A DNA stretch of 29,104 bases from Taishania sp036758285 (GTDB lineage Bacteria > Bacteroidota > Bacteroidia > Flavobacteriales_D > Crocinitomicaceae). Where the stretch lies: contig DAIOWV010000037.1 of assembly GCA_036758285.1 (NCBI GenBank), positions 1-29,104 on the forward strand, read 5' to 3'. Below the pieces are notes generated by a model. It had not been told where the DNA came from. It saw only the letters and a list, made by a program, of their open reading frames with translations, and searched no databases. Shown piece by piece: positions 9,553 to 16,829 of this stretch. The translations under genes and the position numbers were made by a program. How positions within the stretch are numbered: position 1 is the stretch's first letter; each line of letters begins with the position of its first letter.

Positions 9553-11004
9553 TTAATAATATATTTTTCTTCTAACTTTAGCTACATATTTAGCCAAGCG
9601 AATTACTTGTTTTGTATATCCAAACTCATTATCATACCAAGCATAAAGTACCACGTTCTTTCCATCATTTGAGACAATTGTTGCATGAGAATCATAAACA
9701 GAGCAGCAAGAATTACCAATAATGTCGCTTGACACCATTTCAGGATCGTATGAGTAAAAAATCTGATTTACCAATTCTCCTTCTAATGAAGCATGTCTAA
9801 TAACAGAATTTATTTCTTCAACAGAAGTAGTTTTGTTTAATTCCAAACTTAAAATTGCTAAAGAACCATTGGGCGTTGGTACACGTACTGCATTAGCTGT
9901 CAACTTATCTTTCAATTCAGGAATCACTTTCGTAACTGCACTACCAGCACCAGTAGAAGTGATTACCATATTCACTGCTGCAGAACGACCTCTTCTTGGT
10001 TTTTTATGCATATTATCCAACAAGTTTTGGTCATTTGTATAGGCATGAACTGTTTCTATATGTCCTTTTACAACTCCAAATTCATCATTAATAACTTTTA
10101 AAATTGGAGAAATTGCATTCGTTGTACAAGAAGCAGCAGAATAAATTGTTTCATTATCAATATCCAACGTTTCTTGGTTGATTCCATAAACAATATTTGG
10201 AACCTCCTTCCCTGGTGCAGTCAAAATAACTCTTGACGCTCCTTTTGACTGTAAGTGACGACTCAAAGCCTCTCGAGTTGAATAAACTCCAGTGTTATCA
10301 ATAATCAATGCGTTATTAATTCCATAAGCTGTGTAATCAATATCTTCTGGATTATCAGCACTAATCATTTTAACGATTTGACCATTGATGATAATTGCCT
10401 TATTTTCAATATCTGCTTTTACAGTCCCCTTATAAGCACCATGTACAGAGTCATTTCTCAATAAAGATGCACGTTTAATAATATCCTGGTCAGAGTCTCC
10501 ACGAGTTACAATTGCTCTTAATCTCAACTGCTGCCCCTTCCCTGCTTGTTTGATTAATTCACGAGCAGCCAAACGACCGATACGGCCAAAACCATACAAA
10601 ACAACATCTCTTGGTTCAAATTTATTTCCAGCACCAATTTCAAATCCAACTAATTTTACAGTTAAGAATTCAGCTTTAGAAGTAAAATTATTTTTCTCTT
10701 CTAACCATTCAGCTGCAAGTTTACCGATATCCAATTTTGCTGGTGCCAAGTCCATTTTCAACAATTCTTCAGCTAGTTCTGAAGTTGTAAAAACATCAAT
10801 CGATTTATGCACTACATTTCTGGCATATTCATGTAAGTTAAGAATTTCAGAAAGAGTAATATCAGTTAGGTGATTTCTAAATAATACTAACTCTACCCCT
10901 TTTTCGTAAAGTAACTCACCTACTTTACTAGTCAATTTAACGGCAGCACGTTCCCTTTCAACGTGTGATTTCAACTCGGTTTCGTAACCCAATGAAGTTT
11001 CCAT
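9553..11004 (-). CDS. gap: Glyceraldehyde-3-phosphate dehydrogenase, long Bacteroidota form
   Basis: This is a 483 aa enzyme from the ATG at 11004. A longer frame reaches 11082, but it would translate the rpoD terminator, so I reject that extension. Residues about 1-128 form a helical N-terminal extension absent from the standard 335 aa enzyme. The Rossmann motif YGFGRIGR follows (137-144), then the catalytic SAASCTTN with Cys at 293, and HAYTNDQ shortly after. The enzyme converts glyceraldehyde 3-phosphate, NAD(P)+ and phosphate to 1,3-bisphosphoglycerate in glycolysis or gluconeogenesis. The extended form is found in Bacteroidota, and as far as I know the role of the extension is not established. 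The gene lies downstream of rpoD but is separated from it by a terminator, so it probably has its own promoter in 11005-11045, where I find no full TAnnTTTG match. Confidence 0.95.
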   Translation of the reverse strand: METSLGYETELKSHVERERAAVKLTSKVGELLYEKGVELVLFRNHLTDITLSEILNLHEYARNVVHKSIDVFTTSELAEELLKMDLAPAKLDIGKLAAEWLEEKNNFTSKAEFLTVKLVGFEIGAGNKFEPRDVVLYGFGRIGRLAARELIKQAGKGQQLRLRAIVTRGDSDQDIIKRASLLRNDSVHGAYKGTVKADIENKAIIINGQIVKMISADNPEDIDYTAYGINNALIIDNTGVYSTREALSRHLQSKGASRVILTAPGKEVPNIVYGINQETLDIDNETIYSAASCTTNAISPILKVINDEFGVVKGHIETVHAYTNDQNLLDNMHKKPRRGRSAAVNMVITSTGAGSAVTKVIPELKDKLTANAVRVPTPNGSLAILSLELNKTTSVEEINSVIRHASLEGELVNQIFYSYDPEMVSSDIIGNSCCSVYDSHATIVSNDGKNVVLYAWYDNEFGYTKQVIRLAKYVAKVRRKIYY

Positions 11005-11041
11005 TTTTACATTAAATTTAAAATTGATTATTGAATTGTAT

Positions 11042-11077
11042 AAAAACAAAAAACTACCCACGAATGCAGGTAGTTTT
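11042..11077 (-). terminator. Intrinsic terminator of rpoD
   Basis: A 9-bp stem (AAAACTACC 11050-11058 with GGTAGTTTT 11069-11077) is followed on the minus strand by a U-rich run (11042-11053 in reverse). It begins five bases after the rpoD stop and argues against the longer gap start. Confidence 0.8.
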
Positions 11078-11081
11078 ATCA

Positions 11082-11948
11082 TTATCCTAAGTATGATTTA
11101 AGCAACTTATTTCGAGAAGTATGTCGCAACCTTCGAATTGCCTTTTCTTTAATTTGCCTAACACGTTCGCGAGTCAAACTAAATTTTGCTCCAATTTCTT
11201 CTAAAGTTAAACCATGATTCATTCCTATTCCGAAGAATAAGCGAATAATTTCACGTTCTTTATCCGTCAGAGTACTCAATGAGCGTTCGATTTCTCTTTG
11301 TAAAGATTCAGCCATCAACTGGTGATCTGCTTTAGGAGAATCTGAATTTGCCATTACATCCATCAATGTTCCTCCATCTTCTGAAGTTGACAATGGTGCA
11401 TCCATGGAAACATGACGTCCTGAAACATTTAACGATTCTTTAATTTTATCTTCTGGAACCTCCAATGGTTCTGCCAATTCTTCTGCTGAAGGTGGGCGTT
11501 CATATTCTTGTTCCAAACGAGAAAACGCTTTGTTAATTTTGTTCAATGAACCTACCTGATTCAATGGTAAACGTACAATACGAGCTTGCTCAGCCAAAGC
11601 TTGCAAGATTGATTGACGAATCCACCAAACTGCATAGGAGATGAATTTAAATCCACGTGTTTCATCGAATTTTTGAGCTGCTTTTATCAGTCCTAAGTTC
11701 CCTTCATTAATTAGATCGGGCAACGTCAAACCTTGATTTTGATACTGTTTAGCAACTGACACAACGAAACGAAGATTGGCTCTAGTTAATTTTTCAAGGG
11801 CTCTCTGGTCTCCTTGCTTGATACGTCTTGCCAACTCTACTTCTTCCTCTGCTGTAATCAGTTCCTCTTTACCGATATCCTGTAAGTACTTGTCTAATGA
11901 CTGTGACTCACGATTGGTAATCGACTTTGTAATTTTAAGCTGTCTCAT
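11082..11948 (-). CDS. rpoD: Primary RNA polymerase sigma factor (RpoD/SigA)
   Basis: This 288 aa sigma-70 protein lacks region 1.1 and the long non-conserved insert, the usual form in Bacteroidota. Region 1.2 spans about residues 15-48. Region 2 includes DLINEGNLGLIKA (core binding) and FKFISYAVWWIRQSI (-10 recognition). Region 3 follows, with LPLNQVGSLNKI. Region 4 ends with the helix-turn-helix LTLEEIGAKFSLTRERVRQIKEKAIRRLR. It directs RNA polymerase to housekeeping promoters, presumably the TAnnTTTG boxes seen in this window. The gene has a perfect promoter of that type and its own terminator. Most unusually, its start codon is preceded by a strong Shine-Dalgarno sequence, listed separately. 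Confidence 0.96.
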   Translation of the reverse strand: MRQLKITKSITNRESQSLDKYLQDIGKEELITAEEEVELARRIKQGDQRALEKLTRANLRFVVSVAKQYQNQGLTLPDLINEGNLGLIKAAQKFDETRGFKFISYAVWWIRQSILQALAEQARIVRLPLNQVGSLNKINKAFSRLEQEYERPPSAEELAEPLEVPEDKIKESLNVSGRHVSMDAPLSTSEDGGTLMDVMANSDSPKADHQLMAESLQREIERSLSTLTDKEREIIRLFFGIGMNHGLTLEEIGAKFSLTRERVRQIKEKAIRRLRHTSRNKLLKSYLG

Positions 11949-11968
11949 GCTCCTTTAAACCTCCTTTT
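11949..11968 (-). promoter_or_regulatory. Unusually strong Shine-Dalgarno sequence of rpoD
   Basis: Reading towards the rpoD ATG on the minus strand, AAAAGGAGGT (11959-11968) is followed by TTAAAGGAGC and then ATG. AAAGGAGGT can pair over nine contiguous bases with the ACCUCCUUU of the 16S rRNA 3' tail. A second partial copy, AAAGGAG, lies one base before the start codon. The core GGAGG is 11 bases from the ATG. Other start codons in the window lack such a sequence, as expected in Bacteroidota. Confidence 0.8.
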
Positions 11969-11996
11969 GAGTGTTATTTTATAGAAAATTTGGTTG

Positions 11997-12028
11997 CAAA
12001 GTTACGACTAAATTATCCGATTATCAAA
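11997..12028 (-). promoter_or_regulatory. Bacteroidota-type promoter for rpoD
   Basis: On the minus strand, TAACTTTG (11997-12004), extended by C, is an exact -7 match. TTTG (12025-12028) lies 20 bases upstream. The transcript would begin about 40 bases before the rpoD ATG and so would contain the Shine-Dalgarno region. Confidence 0.8.
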
Positions 12029-12085
12029 TAATTGATAAGATTTATTTTAAGTACTCGTTCTTATCAAAAATCAAACCAAAATCGT

Positions 12086-13552
12086 TTATAAGCCAAACCC
12101 TACATATTCCTTACGTCCTGCTTCTGTTAATATCTCAAGTAACACACCCGTATTGCCTGAATTCAATTTTGCAGTTAATTGATCAATGCTTTTTACTGGC
12201 TCATTGTTAACCTTTGTAATTACCATTCCTTCTTTCAATCCAAGGGCTTGTAATTTCCCTGCAGTTAGTGTTTTTATTTTAACTCCAATTTCTGTGTTCA
12301 ATTCTTTTTTCTCTTTACTTGTAAGGTCAATAAATGTTGCACCCAATGCCACGTTTTTCTTCACTTCTTCCTTGGAAACTAACTTCGTTTCTCCTTCACT
12401 ATTTCGCAATACAACATTTACAACTTCTTCATTTCCATTTTTCTTACGTACCGTTAGAGCAACTTTATCCCCTGGTCGTCCTTTCCCTATTTCCTCTTGA
12501 AGAGCTGCAGAAGAATTTACTTCTTTAGAACCCACTTTCAATAAAACATCACCTGTTTTCAAGCCTGCTTTTTCAGCACTTCCACCTTCAGAAACACCAC
12601 CAACAAAGACACCTTTTAAATTTGGCAATTCGTTTTTCTCTTTGATTTCTTGCGTAATATCAGCAATCTGTACACCAAGATAACCTCTTTGAACAACTCC
12701 GTAATCGATCAAATCACTCATTACTTTTTGAACCAAATTAACTGGCACTGCAAACGAATAACCTGCATAGCTTCCTGTCTGAGATGCAATTGCAGTATTA
12801 ATACCTACTAATTCTCCACGTGTATTCACTAATGCACCTCCACTATTCCCTGGATTTACAGCTGCATCCGTTTGAATAAATGATTCAATTGGAACAATTT
12901 CCTTTTTGCTTCTATCTGCCAATAAATTTATATTTCTTGCTTTTGCAGACACAATCCCTGCTGTGACAGTTGAAGTCAAATTAAAAGGATTTCCAACAGC
13001 CAACACCCATTCACCTATACGAATGCCATCACTATCCCCAATTGGAATTGCCTGTAAATTTTTAGCTTCAATTTTTAGTACCGCAATATCAGTTGAAGGA
13101 TCTGTCCCGATGATTTTTGCAGTATATTTTGAATTGTCATTAAGAATAACTTCAATTTCACTTGCATTTTCAATAACGTGATTGTTTGTAACAATATAGC
13201 CATCTTTGGATACAATTACTCCCGAACCTGAACCTGAACCGTAGCGTTTTAATTCTCTACCTCCAGCTCCTGGTCCATTAAAAAACTCTTGAAATGGGTC
13301 TCTTTGAAATGTTGTCTGTACTACTTTTGTGGTAACGTGTACTACTGAGTTAATCGAATTTTCAGATGCCTCAACAAAATCTGTTGGTGTTGCTGTTGCA
13401 GAAAAACTTGTTCGATGCACTGGTACATCTATATTAGATTGCGAAGTATAGTTACTCCCCACATTTGGAACACCATTAAACAATAAAAACATTCCTACTG
13501 GAAGTAATCCCCCTAAAAAACCTAATCCGATAAATTTTAAATTATTATTCAT
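12086..13552 (-). CDS. Deg/HtrA-family periplasmic serine protease with two PDZ domains
   Basis: This 488 aa protein is of the DegP/DegQ type. A hydrophobic N-terminal segment (residues about 5-26) acts as signal or anchor. The trypsin-like domain carries the full triad: His125 (VTNNHVI), Asp155 (STDIAVLKI) and Ser237 (PGNSGGAL). PDZ1 follows at about 290-385 (GYLGVQI, GGSAEKAGLKTGDVLLKV). A shorter PDZ2 (about 400-488) keeps GLKEGMVITKVNNEPV. It degrades or refolds damaged envelope proteins. It has a likely promoter in the 172-base divergent region upstream and ends about 140 bases before rpoD. I see no terminator between the two, so some readthrough into rpoD is possible. Which of DegP or DegQ it corresponds to cannot be decided from sequence alone. 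Confidence 0.94.
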   Translation of the reverse strand: MNNNLKFIGLGFLGGLLPVGMFLLFNGVPNVGSNYTSQSNIDVPVHRTSFSATATPTDFVEASENSINSVVHVTTKVVQTTFQRDPFQEFFNGPGAGGRELKRYGSGSGSGVIVSKDGYIVTNNHVIENASEIEVILNDNSKYTAKIIGTDPSTDIAVLKIEAKNLQAIPIGDSDGIRIGEWVLAVGNPFNLTSTVTAGIVSAKARNINLLADRSKKEIVPIESFIQTDAAVNPGNSGGALVNTRGELVGINTAIASQTGSYAGYSFAVPVNLVQKVMSDLIDYGVVQRGYLGVQIADITQEIKEKNELPNLKGVFVGGVSEGGSAEKAGLKTGDVLLKVGSKEVNSSAALQEEIGKGRPGDKVALTVRKKNGNEEVVNVVLRNSEGETKLVSKEEVKKNVALGATFIDLTSKEKKELNTEIGVKIKTLTAGKLQALGLKEGMVITKVNNEPVKSIDQLTAKLNSGNTGVLLEILTEAGRKEYVGFGL

Positions 13553-13586
13553 GACATTTGTTTTTAATAGTTTGATTTCAGTAACA

Positions 13587-13619
13587 CAATTATAACGCCA
13601 AGTTGAAAAAAAAGTACAA
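13587..13619 (-). promoter_or_regulatory. Weak candidate promoter for the HtrA-like protease gene
   Basis: On the minus strand, TATAATTG (13587-13594) differs from TAnnTTTG at one base. A TTG (13617-13619) lies 22 bases upstream. The position, 35-67 bases before the ATG, is suitable, but the match is imperfect. Confidence 0.3.
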
Positions 13620-13694
13620 AATGTCAGTGTTAAAGAATGTTAAGCATTTTAGGTGAAAAATCTAAAAAGTCCAATAAGCTGAAAATAATTTTAT

Positions 13695-13702
13695 TACATT
13701 TG
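13695..13702 (+). promoter_or_regulatory. -7 box of a promoter for the LapA-like gene
   Basis: TACATTTG is an exact match to TAnnTTTG and lies 22 bases before the ATG at 13725. No TTG is found at the usual upstream distance. Confidence 0.5.
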
Positions 13703-13724
13703 ATAAACGATAATAGTAAGTATC

Positions 13725-13994
13725 ATGGAAAATAATCAACAAGAAAAAATTTCGTTATGGAATAAGATAAAGATTGGGTTTGCTACCTTACTTATCTTCT
13801 TTATTATTGTCCTCATCTTTCAAAACTGGATAACTGTTCCACTCAACTTAATTTTAAAAACATTCAACACCCCTTTGGCAGTATTAATTGTCATTTCCTT
13901 GGTTACAGGATACTTTTGGGGAACTATTTCTGCCTATAGAAAGTATTCGAAAACTGAAAGAAAAAATCGTTCACAAAACAATATTCCTGAGTAA
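13725..13994 (+). CDS. Small two-helix membrane protein, LapA-domain (DUF1049)-like
   Basis: An 89 aa protein with two predicted membrane helices (about 17-36 and 49-68) joined by NWITVPLNLILKTFNTPLAV. It has a polar N-terminus and a strongly basic C-terminal tail (YRKYSKTERKNRSQ). The pattern of an N-W-x-x-V-P/V-L-x-L segment followed by a P-L-A-V-L-I helix and G-x-x-x-G is that of LapA/DUF1049 proteins, which in Enterobacteria help control LPS assembly. Transfer of that role to this organism is inference. A -7 promoter box sits just upstream and another small membrane protein gene follows after 18 bases. Confidence 0.7.
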   Translation: MENNQQEKISLWNKIKIGFATLLIFFIIVLIFQNWITVPLNLILKTFNTPLAVLIVISLVTGYFWGTISAYRKYSKTERKNRSQNNIPE

Positions 13995-14012
13995 TTTTCT
14001 GAATAAAATAGA

Positions 14013-14423
14013 ATGAGATCAACAACAAGAGGAACCCTTTATATCATCACATTTGGATTGGTTTTACTTATCTTCATTGGTTATCGATATGGATTTAAAG
14101 ATCGATATTTCAACTTGATGTCAAGTACAACAACAATTGATTTAAGGTCTTCAGATAAGGCTATTTTAATCGAAAAACATCCTGAACAACAGTCGATTTC
14201 TAAATTAGAACTTACAATTAGAGGAAAATTATCTGACAATATTACACTATATTTAAGTGAAGATGCCAAAAATACAGCCATATCCATCCGAATTAAAGCT
14301 GGAAAAGTAAATACAGCATATGTTTCAAATTGGAACAAAGATGTTGCCTATCTTTTAATTGACAACCCAAATCAGTCAAATAGTCAATTAGAAGTTGAAT
14401 ATCAGTTTGTTTCTGGGAAATAA
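14013..14423 (+). CDS. Hypothetical membrane-anchored protein, 136 aa
   Basis: Not recognised. One N-terminal membrane helix (about 7-24, TLYIITFGLVLLIFIGYRYG) is followed by about 110 polar residues that look beta-rich, ending in LEVEYQFVSGK. There is no lipobox and no cysteine. The topology suggests a small domain facing the periplasm, anchored in the inner membrane. It follows the LapA-like gene by 18 bases and is probably cotranscribed with it. It converges with the gene ending at 14428, with only four bases between the stops and no hairpin. Confidence 0.65.
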   Translation: MRSTTRGTLYIITFGLVLLIFIGYRYGFKDRYFNLMSSTTTIDLRSSDKAILIEKHPEQQSISKLELTIRGKLSDNITLYLSEDAKNTAISIRIKAGKVNTAYVSNWNKDVAYLLIDNPNQSNSQLEVEYQFVSGK

Positions 14424-14427
14424 ATCC

Positions 14428-14661
14428 CTAATCAAAAAGGGGAATCAACTCTCCAGGAAGCAATTCGTAGGGAGGCAAACAAGATAACATATCCATAATT
14501 TTTAACTTTTCAGGATATTGCAAAGCATTGACTTCAAAAACAAGTTTCTTCTCACCAATCCAGGATAATTCAACAAAATGAAGATCAGAAGTAATTTTAT
14601 AATACACTTTTCTTCCTGAAATCATTCGATACTGAGGAAAGTCTGTAACTTTGTTATGCAT
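14428..14661 (-). CDS. Hypothetical protein, 77 aa
   Basis: A short soluble protein (MHNKVTDFPQYRMISGRKVY...) with no membrane segment, ending in a proline-rich tail (LPPYELLPGELIPLFD). I do not recognise the family. It is supported as a gene because it fills the space between two other genes almost exactly, has ordinary codon use and starts with ATG. Its start lies 16 bases from the divergent start at 14678, so the promoters of both genes must reach into each other's coding sequence. Confidence 0.6.
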   Translation of the reverse strand: MHNKVTDFPQYRMISGRKVYYKITSDLHFVELSWIGEKKLVFEVNALQYPEKLKIMDMLSCLPPYELLPGELIPLFD

Positions 14662-14677
14662 TGATAATTGAAATATT

Positions 14678-15058
14678 ATGTCTGAAACGATTGATTACAC
14701 GAAAATAGCGAATTTGATACAAGACAGCAATTTTATTTTTGCCCTAAAAGAAATAAAACAATTTGACAATTCTACAAACAACTCTATTCAGCTGACATTA
14801 TTGAAATTACACTGTTTAATTGAGTTACAAAAATTGAGACCAACAAGAATTGAAGTCAATAAAGCAATGAAACTATTTCCCAATCATTATCTTCTACTTT
14901 CAGTTGACAACTATTTATTAGCTAAGAAGAAAAATTTACCAATAGAAAATCCATTAATTGATTTTTCATCTTCCTTTAGTAAATACGTAAAAAGCGAACT
15001 ACCAAGTAAAGATCAATTTCAAAAATTGATGAATCAAATTCTTAATAAAGTTTATTAA
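14678..15058 (+). CDS. Hypothetical helical protein, 126 aa
   Basis: Not recognised. It is almost entirely helical, with amphipathic helices at about 5-27, 35-52 and 55-80, in a spacing like one or two TPR-type helical hairpins (LLKLHCLIELQKLRP, KAMKLFPNHYLLLS). The C-terminal third is charged. It has no signal peptide. It ends two bases before the nth start codon, so it is the upstream partner of nth in one transcript. A functional link to base-excision repair is not implied by anything else in the sequence. Confidence 0.65.
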   Translation: MSETIDYTKIANLIQDSNFIFALKEIKQFDNSTNNSIQLTLLKLHCLIELQKLRPTRIEVNKAMKLFPNHYLLLSVDNYLLAKKKNLPIENPLIDFSSSFSKYVKSELPSKDQFQKLMNQILNKVY

Positions 15059-15059
15059 A

Positions 15060-15704
15060 ATGACAAAAAAAGAAAAAGCAATCTATATCATTGATGAATT
15101 AGAGAAATTATATCCTGAAACACCTGTTCCATTGGACCATAAAGATCCATTTACTTTATTAATTGCAGTTTTACTTTCTGCACAGTGTACAGATGCACGT
15201 GTGAACACAATCACACCAATTCTATTTAAGAGAGCAGACAATCCCTTCGATATGATAAAATTGACTGTTGAAGAAATTCGAGAAATCATTCGACCTTGTG
15301 GATTATCGCCTCGAAAATCTCAGGCCATTTTTGATCTTTCACATATTTTAATTAATGAAGAAAATGGAGAAGTTCCTCCGTCTTTCGAAAAATTAGAGCG
15401 ACTTCCAGGAGTTGGACATAAAACAGCATCTGTTGTAATGGCTCAAGCATTTGGAGTACCTGCTTTCCCTGTAGACACTCATATACACCGACTTTTAACA
15501 AGATGGGGAATTACGTCAGGGAAAAATGTTGATCTGACTGAAAAAGACGCAAAAAAATTATTCCCTATGGAGAAATGGAATAAACTGCATTTACAGATCA
15601 TTTTTTACGGAAGAGAATATTCTCCTGCAAGAAGTCCAAAATTGGAAAAAGATTATATCACAGTTAAAATAGGAACTAAAAAAGCACTTTTAGAACTTGT
15701 TTAA
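15060..15704 (+). CDS. nth: Endonuclease III family DNA glycosylase/AP lyase lacking Fe-S cysteines
   Basis: A 214 aa homologue of endonuclease III, which removes oxidised pyrimidines and nicks abasic sites. The helix-hairpin-helix is intact (LERLPGVGHKTA). The catalytic pair is Lys121 in that motif and Asp139 (FPVDTHIHR). The N-terminal LLSAQCTD (39-45 region) also matches. In E. coli Nth four cysteines near the C-terminus bind a [4Fe-4S] cluster (C-x6-C-x2-C-x5-C). Here the aligned segment, YGREYSPARSPKLEKDYITV and onward, has no cysteine at all, so the cluster is absent. The rest of the C-terminus is in frame and of normal length, so this looks like a real family variant and not damage. 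It starts one base after the preceding gene. Confidence 0.93.
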   Translation: MTKKEKAIYIIDELEKLYPETPVPLDHKDPFTLLIAVLLSAQCTDARVNTITPILFKRADNPFDMIKLTVEEIREIIRPCGLSPRKSQAIFDLSHILINEENGEVPPSFEKLERLPGVGHKTASVVMAQAFGVPAFPVDTHIHRLLTRWGITSGKNVDLTEKDAKKLFPMEKWNKLHLQIIFYGREYSPARSPKLEKDYITVKIGTKKALLELV

Positions 15705-15759
15705 CAAAATTCAGATTAATCGAGTGAAGGAAATTAAATAAAAATTCAACAATCAAATC

Positions 15760-16737
15760 ATGAAAATTTTCCTCAATAGAAGACTGCCAGAAATCGGAAT
15801 GAAATTACTAGCAGACAACAACATACAACTTATTCAGCCTGATAAAAATGAATTGAGTTATCAAGAATGGTTGTATTACTGTCAACAAGCTGATGGTATT
15901 ATCAATGTCGGAAAAAACAAATTTGATAGATATTTTTTCGAACAATGTCCTCAAATAAAAGCCATTTCACTTTTTTCTGTTGGATACAATCATGTTGACA
16001 TACAAGCAGCAACAGCTAGAAAAATTGCAATTGGAAACACCCCAAATGTACTTAGTAAAGCCACATCTGACACGGCATTCTTATTAATGCAATCAGTTGC
16101 AAGAAGGGCCTCATTTAATTATGATAGAGTTAGAAAGGGAAATTGGGAGTTAATACTAGATCCAATGGCAAATTTGGGGCAAGAACTCTATGGTAAAACT
16201 GTAGGAATTTATGGTTTAGGTCGAATTGGATATGAATTTGCAAAAAAATGTAAATATGCATTTGATATGAACATCATTTATCATAATCGATCACGAAATG
16301 AAGCTGCTGAAAAAGAATTGGGAGCAATTTTTGTTCCATTTGAGCAGTTGATCAAAGATGCAGATATATTGAGCGTTCATGCAAATTATACCAATAATCA
16401 AAAAGAACTTTTCAATGCTTCGATTTTCAAACAAATGAAATCAAATTCAATTTTCATTAATACAGCAAGGGGAGAATTTCACAATGAAGAAGATCTTTAT
16501 ACAGCTGTAAATGAACAATTAATCTGGGGAGTAGGTTTAGATGTTACCAATCCTGAGCCAATGCTTCCAACTTCTAAACTTTTAAATTTACCAACTGTTT
16601 GTGTATTACCTCATATTGGTTCAGCAACAATTGAAGCGAGAAATGGGATGGCCCAGTTAGCTGCCGAAAATATCATTGCATTTGTTCGAGGTGATAAAAT
16701 GCCTTACCTAGTTAATAACGATATATATACATTATGA
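15760..16737 (+). CDS. D-isomer-specific 2-hydroxyacid dehydrogenase (glyoxylate/hydroxypyruvate reductase-like)
   Basis: A 325 aa NAD(P)-dependent 2-hydroxyacid dehydrogenase. The N- and C-terminal substrate domain surrounds a Rossmann domain with YGLGRIG (151-157). The catalytic triad is present: Arg237 (NTARGEF), Glu266 (NPEPM) and His285 (LPHIGSAT). The loop after the second beta strand reads HNRSR (175-179). That lacks the acidic residue of NAD-specific enzymes and suggests NADP(H). It most resembles GhrB/glycerate dehydrogenase types that reduce glyoxylate or hydroxypyruvate, but the substrate is an inference. Unusually, the block that normally reads ARGxxVD here reads ARGEFHNEEDL. It stands alone between nth and panB, with 55 bases upstream in which I see no clear promoter. 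Confidence 0.88.
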   Translation: MKIFLNRRLPEIGMKLLADNNIQLIQPDKNELSYQEWLYYCQQADGIINVGKNKFDRYFFEQCPQIKAISLFSVGYNHVDIQAATARKIAIGNTPNVLSKATSDTAFLLMQSVARRASFNYDRVRKGNWELILDPMANLGQELYGKTVGIYGLGRIGYEFAKKCKYAFDMNIIYHNRSRNEAAEKELGAIFVPFEQLIKDADILSVHANYTNNQKELFNASIFKQMKSNSIFINTARGEFHNEEDLYTAVNEQLIWGVGLDVTNPEPMLPTSKLLNLPTVCVLPHIGSATIEARNGMAQLAAENIIAFVRGDKMPYLVNNDIYTL

Positions 16738-16798
16738 AGTACACAACTCTACAATTTCAATTTTTATACAAGAACATGAGCTCATAGTATAATTTTTG

Positions 16799-16806
16799 TA
16801 GATTTG
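16799..16806 (+). promoter_or_regulatory. -7 promoter box for panB
   Basis: TAGATTTG matches TAnnTTTG exactly and lies 23 bases before the panB ATG. A perfect 10-bp palindrome ATGAGCTCAT (16776-16785) sits about 13 bases upstream of it, between the -7 and expected -33 positions, where a regulator could bind. No TTG is seen at the usual distance. Confidence 0.5.
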
Positions 16807-16829
16807 TGATAATAACAATACATAAGATT

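Noticed and set aside
11005..11082. Upstream extension of gap by 26 codons to position 11082
   Set aside because: The extension would overlap the rpoD stop codon, translate the rpoD terminator hairpin and add a non-conserved hydrophobic leader. The ATG at 11004 gives the normal start of the long Gap family.
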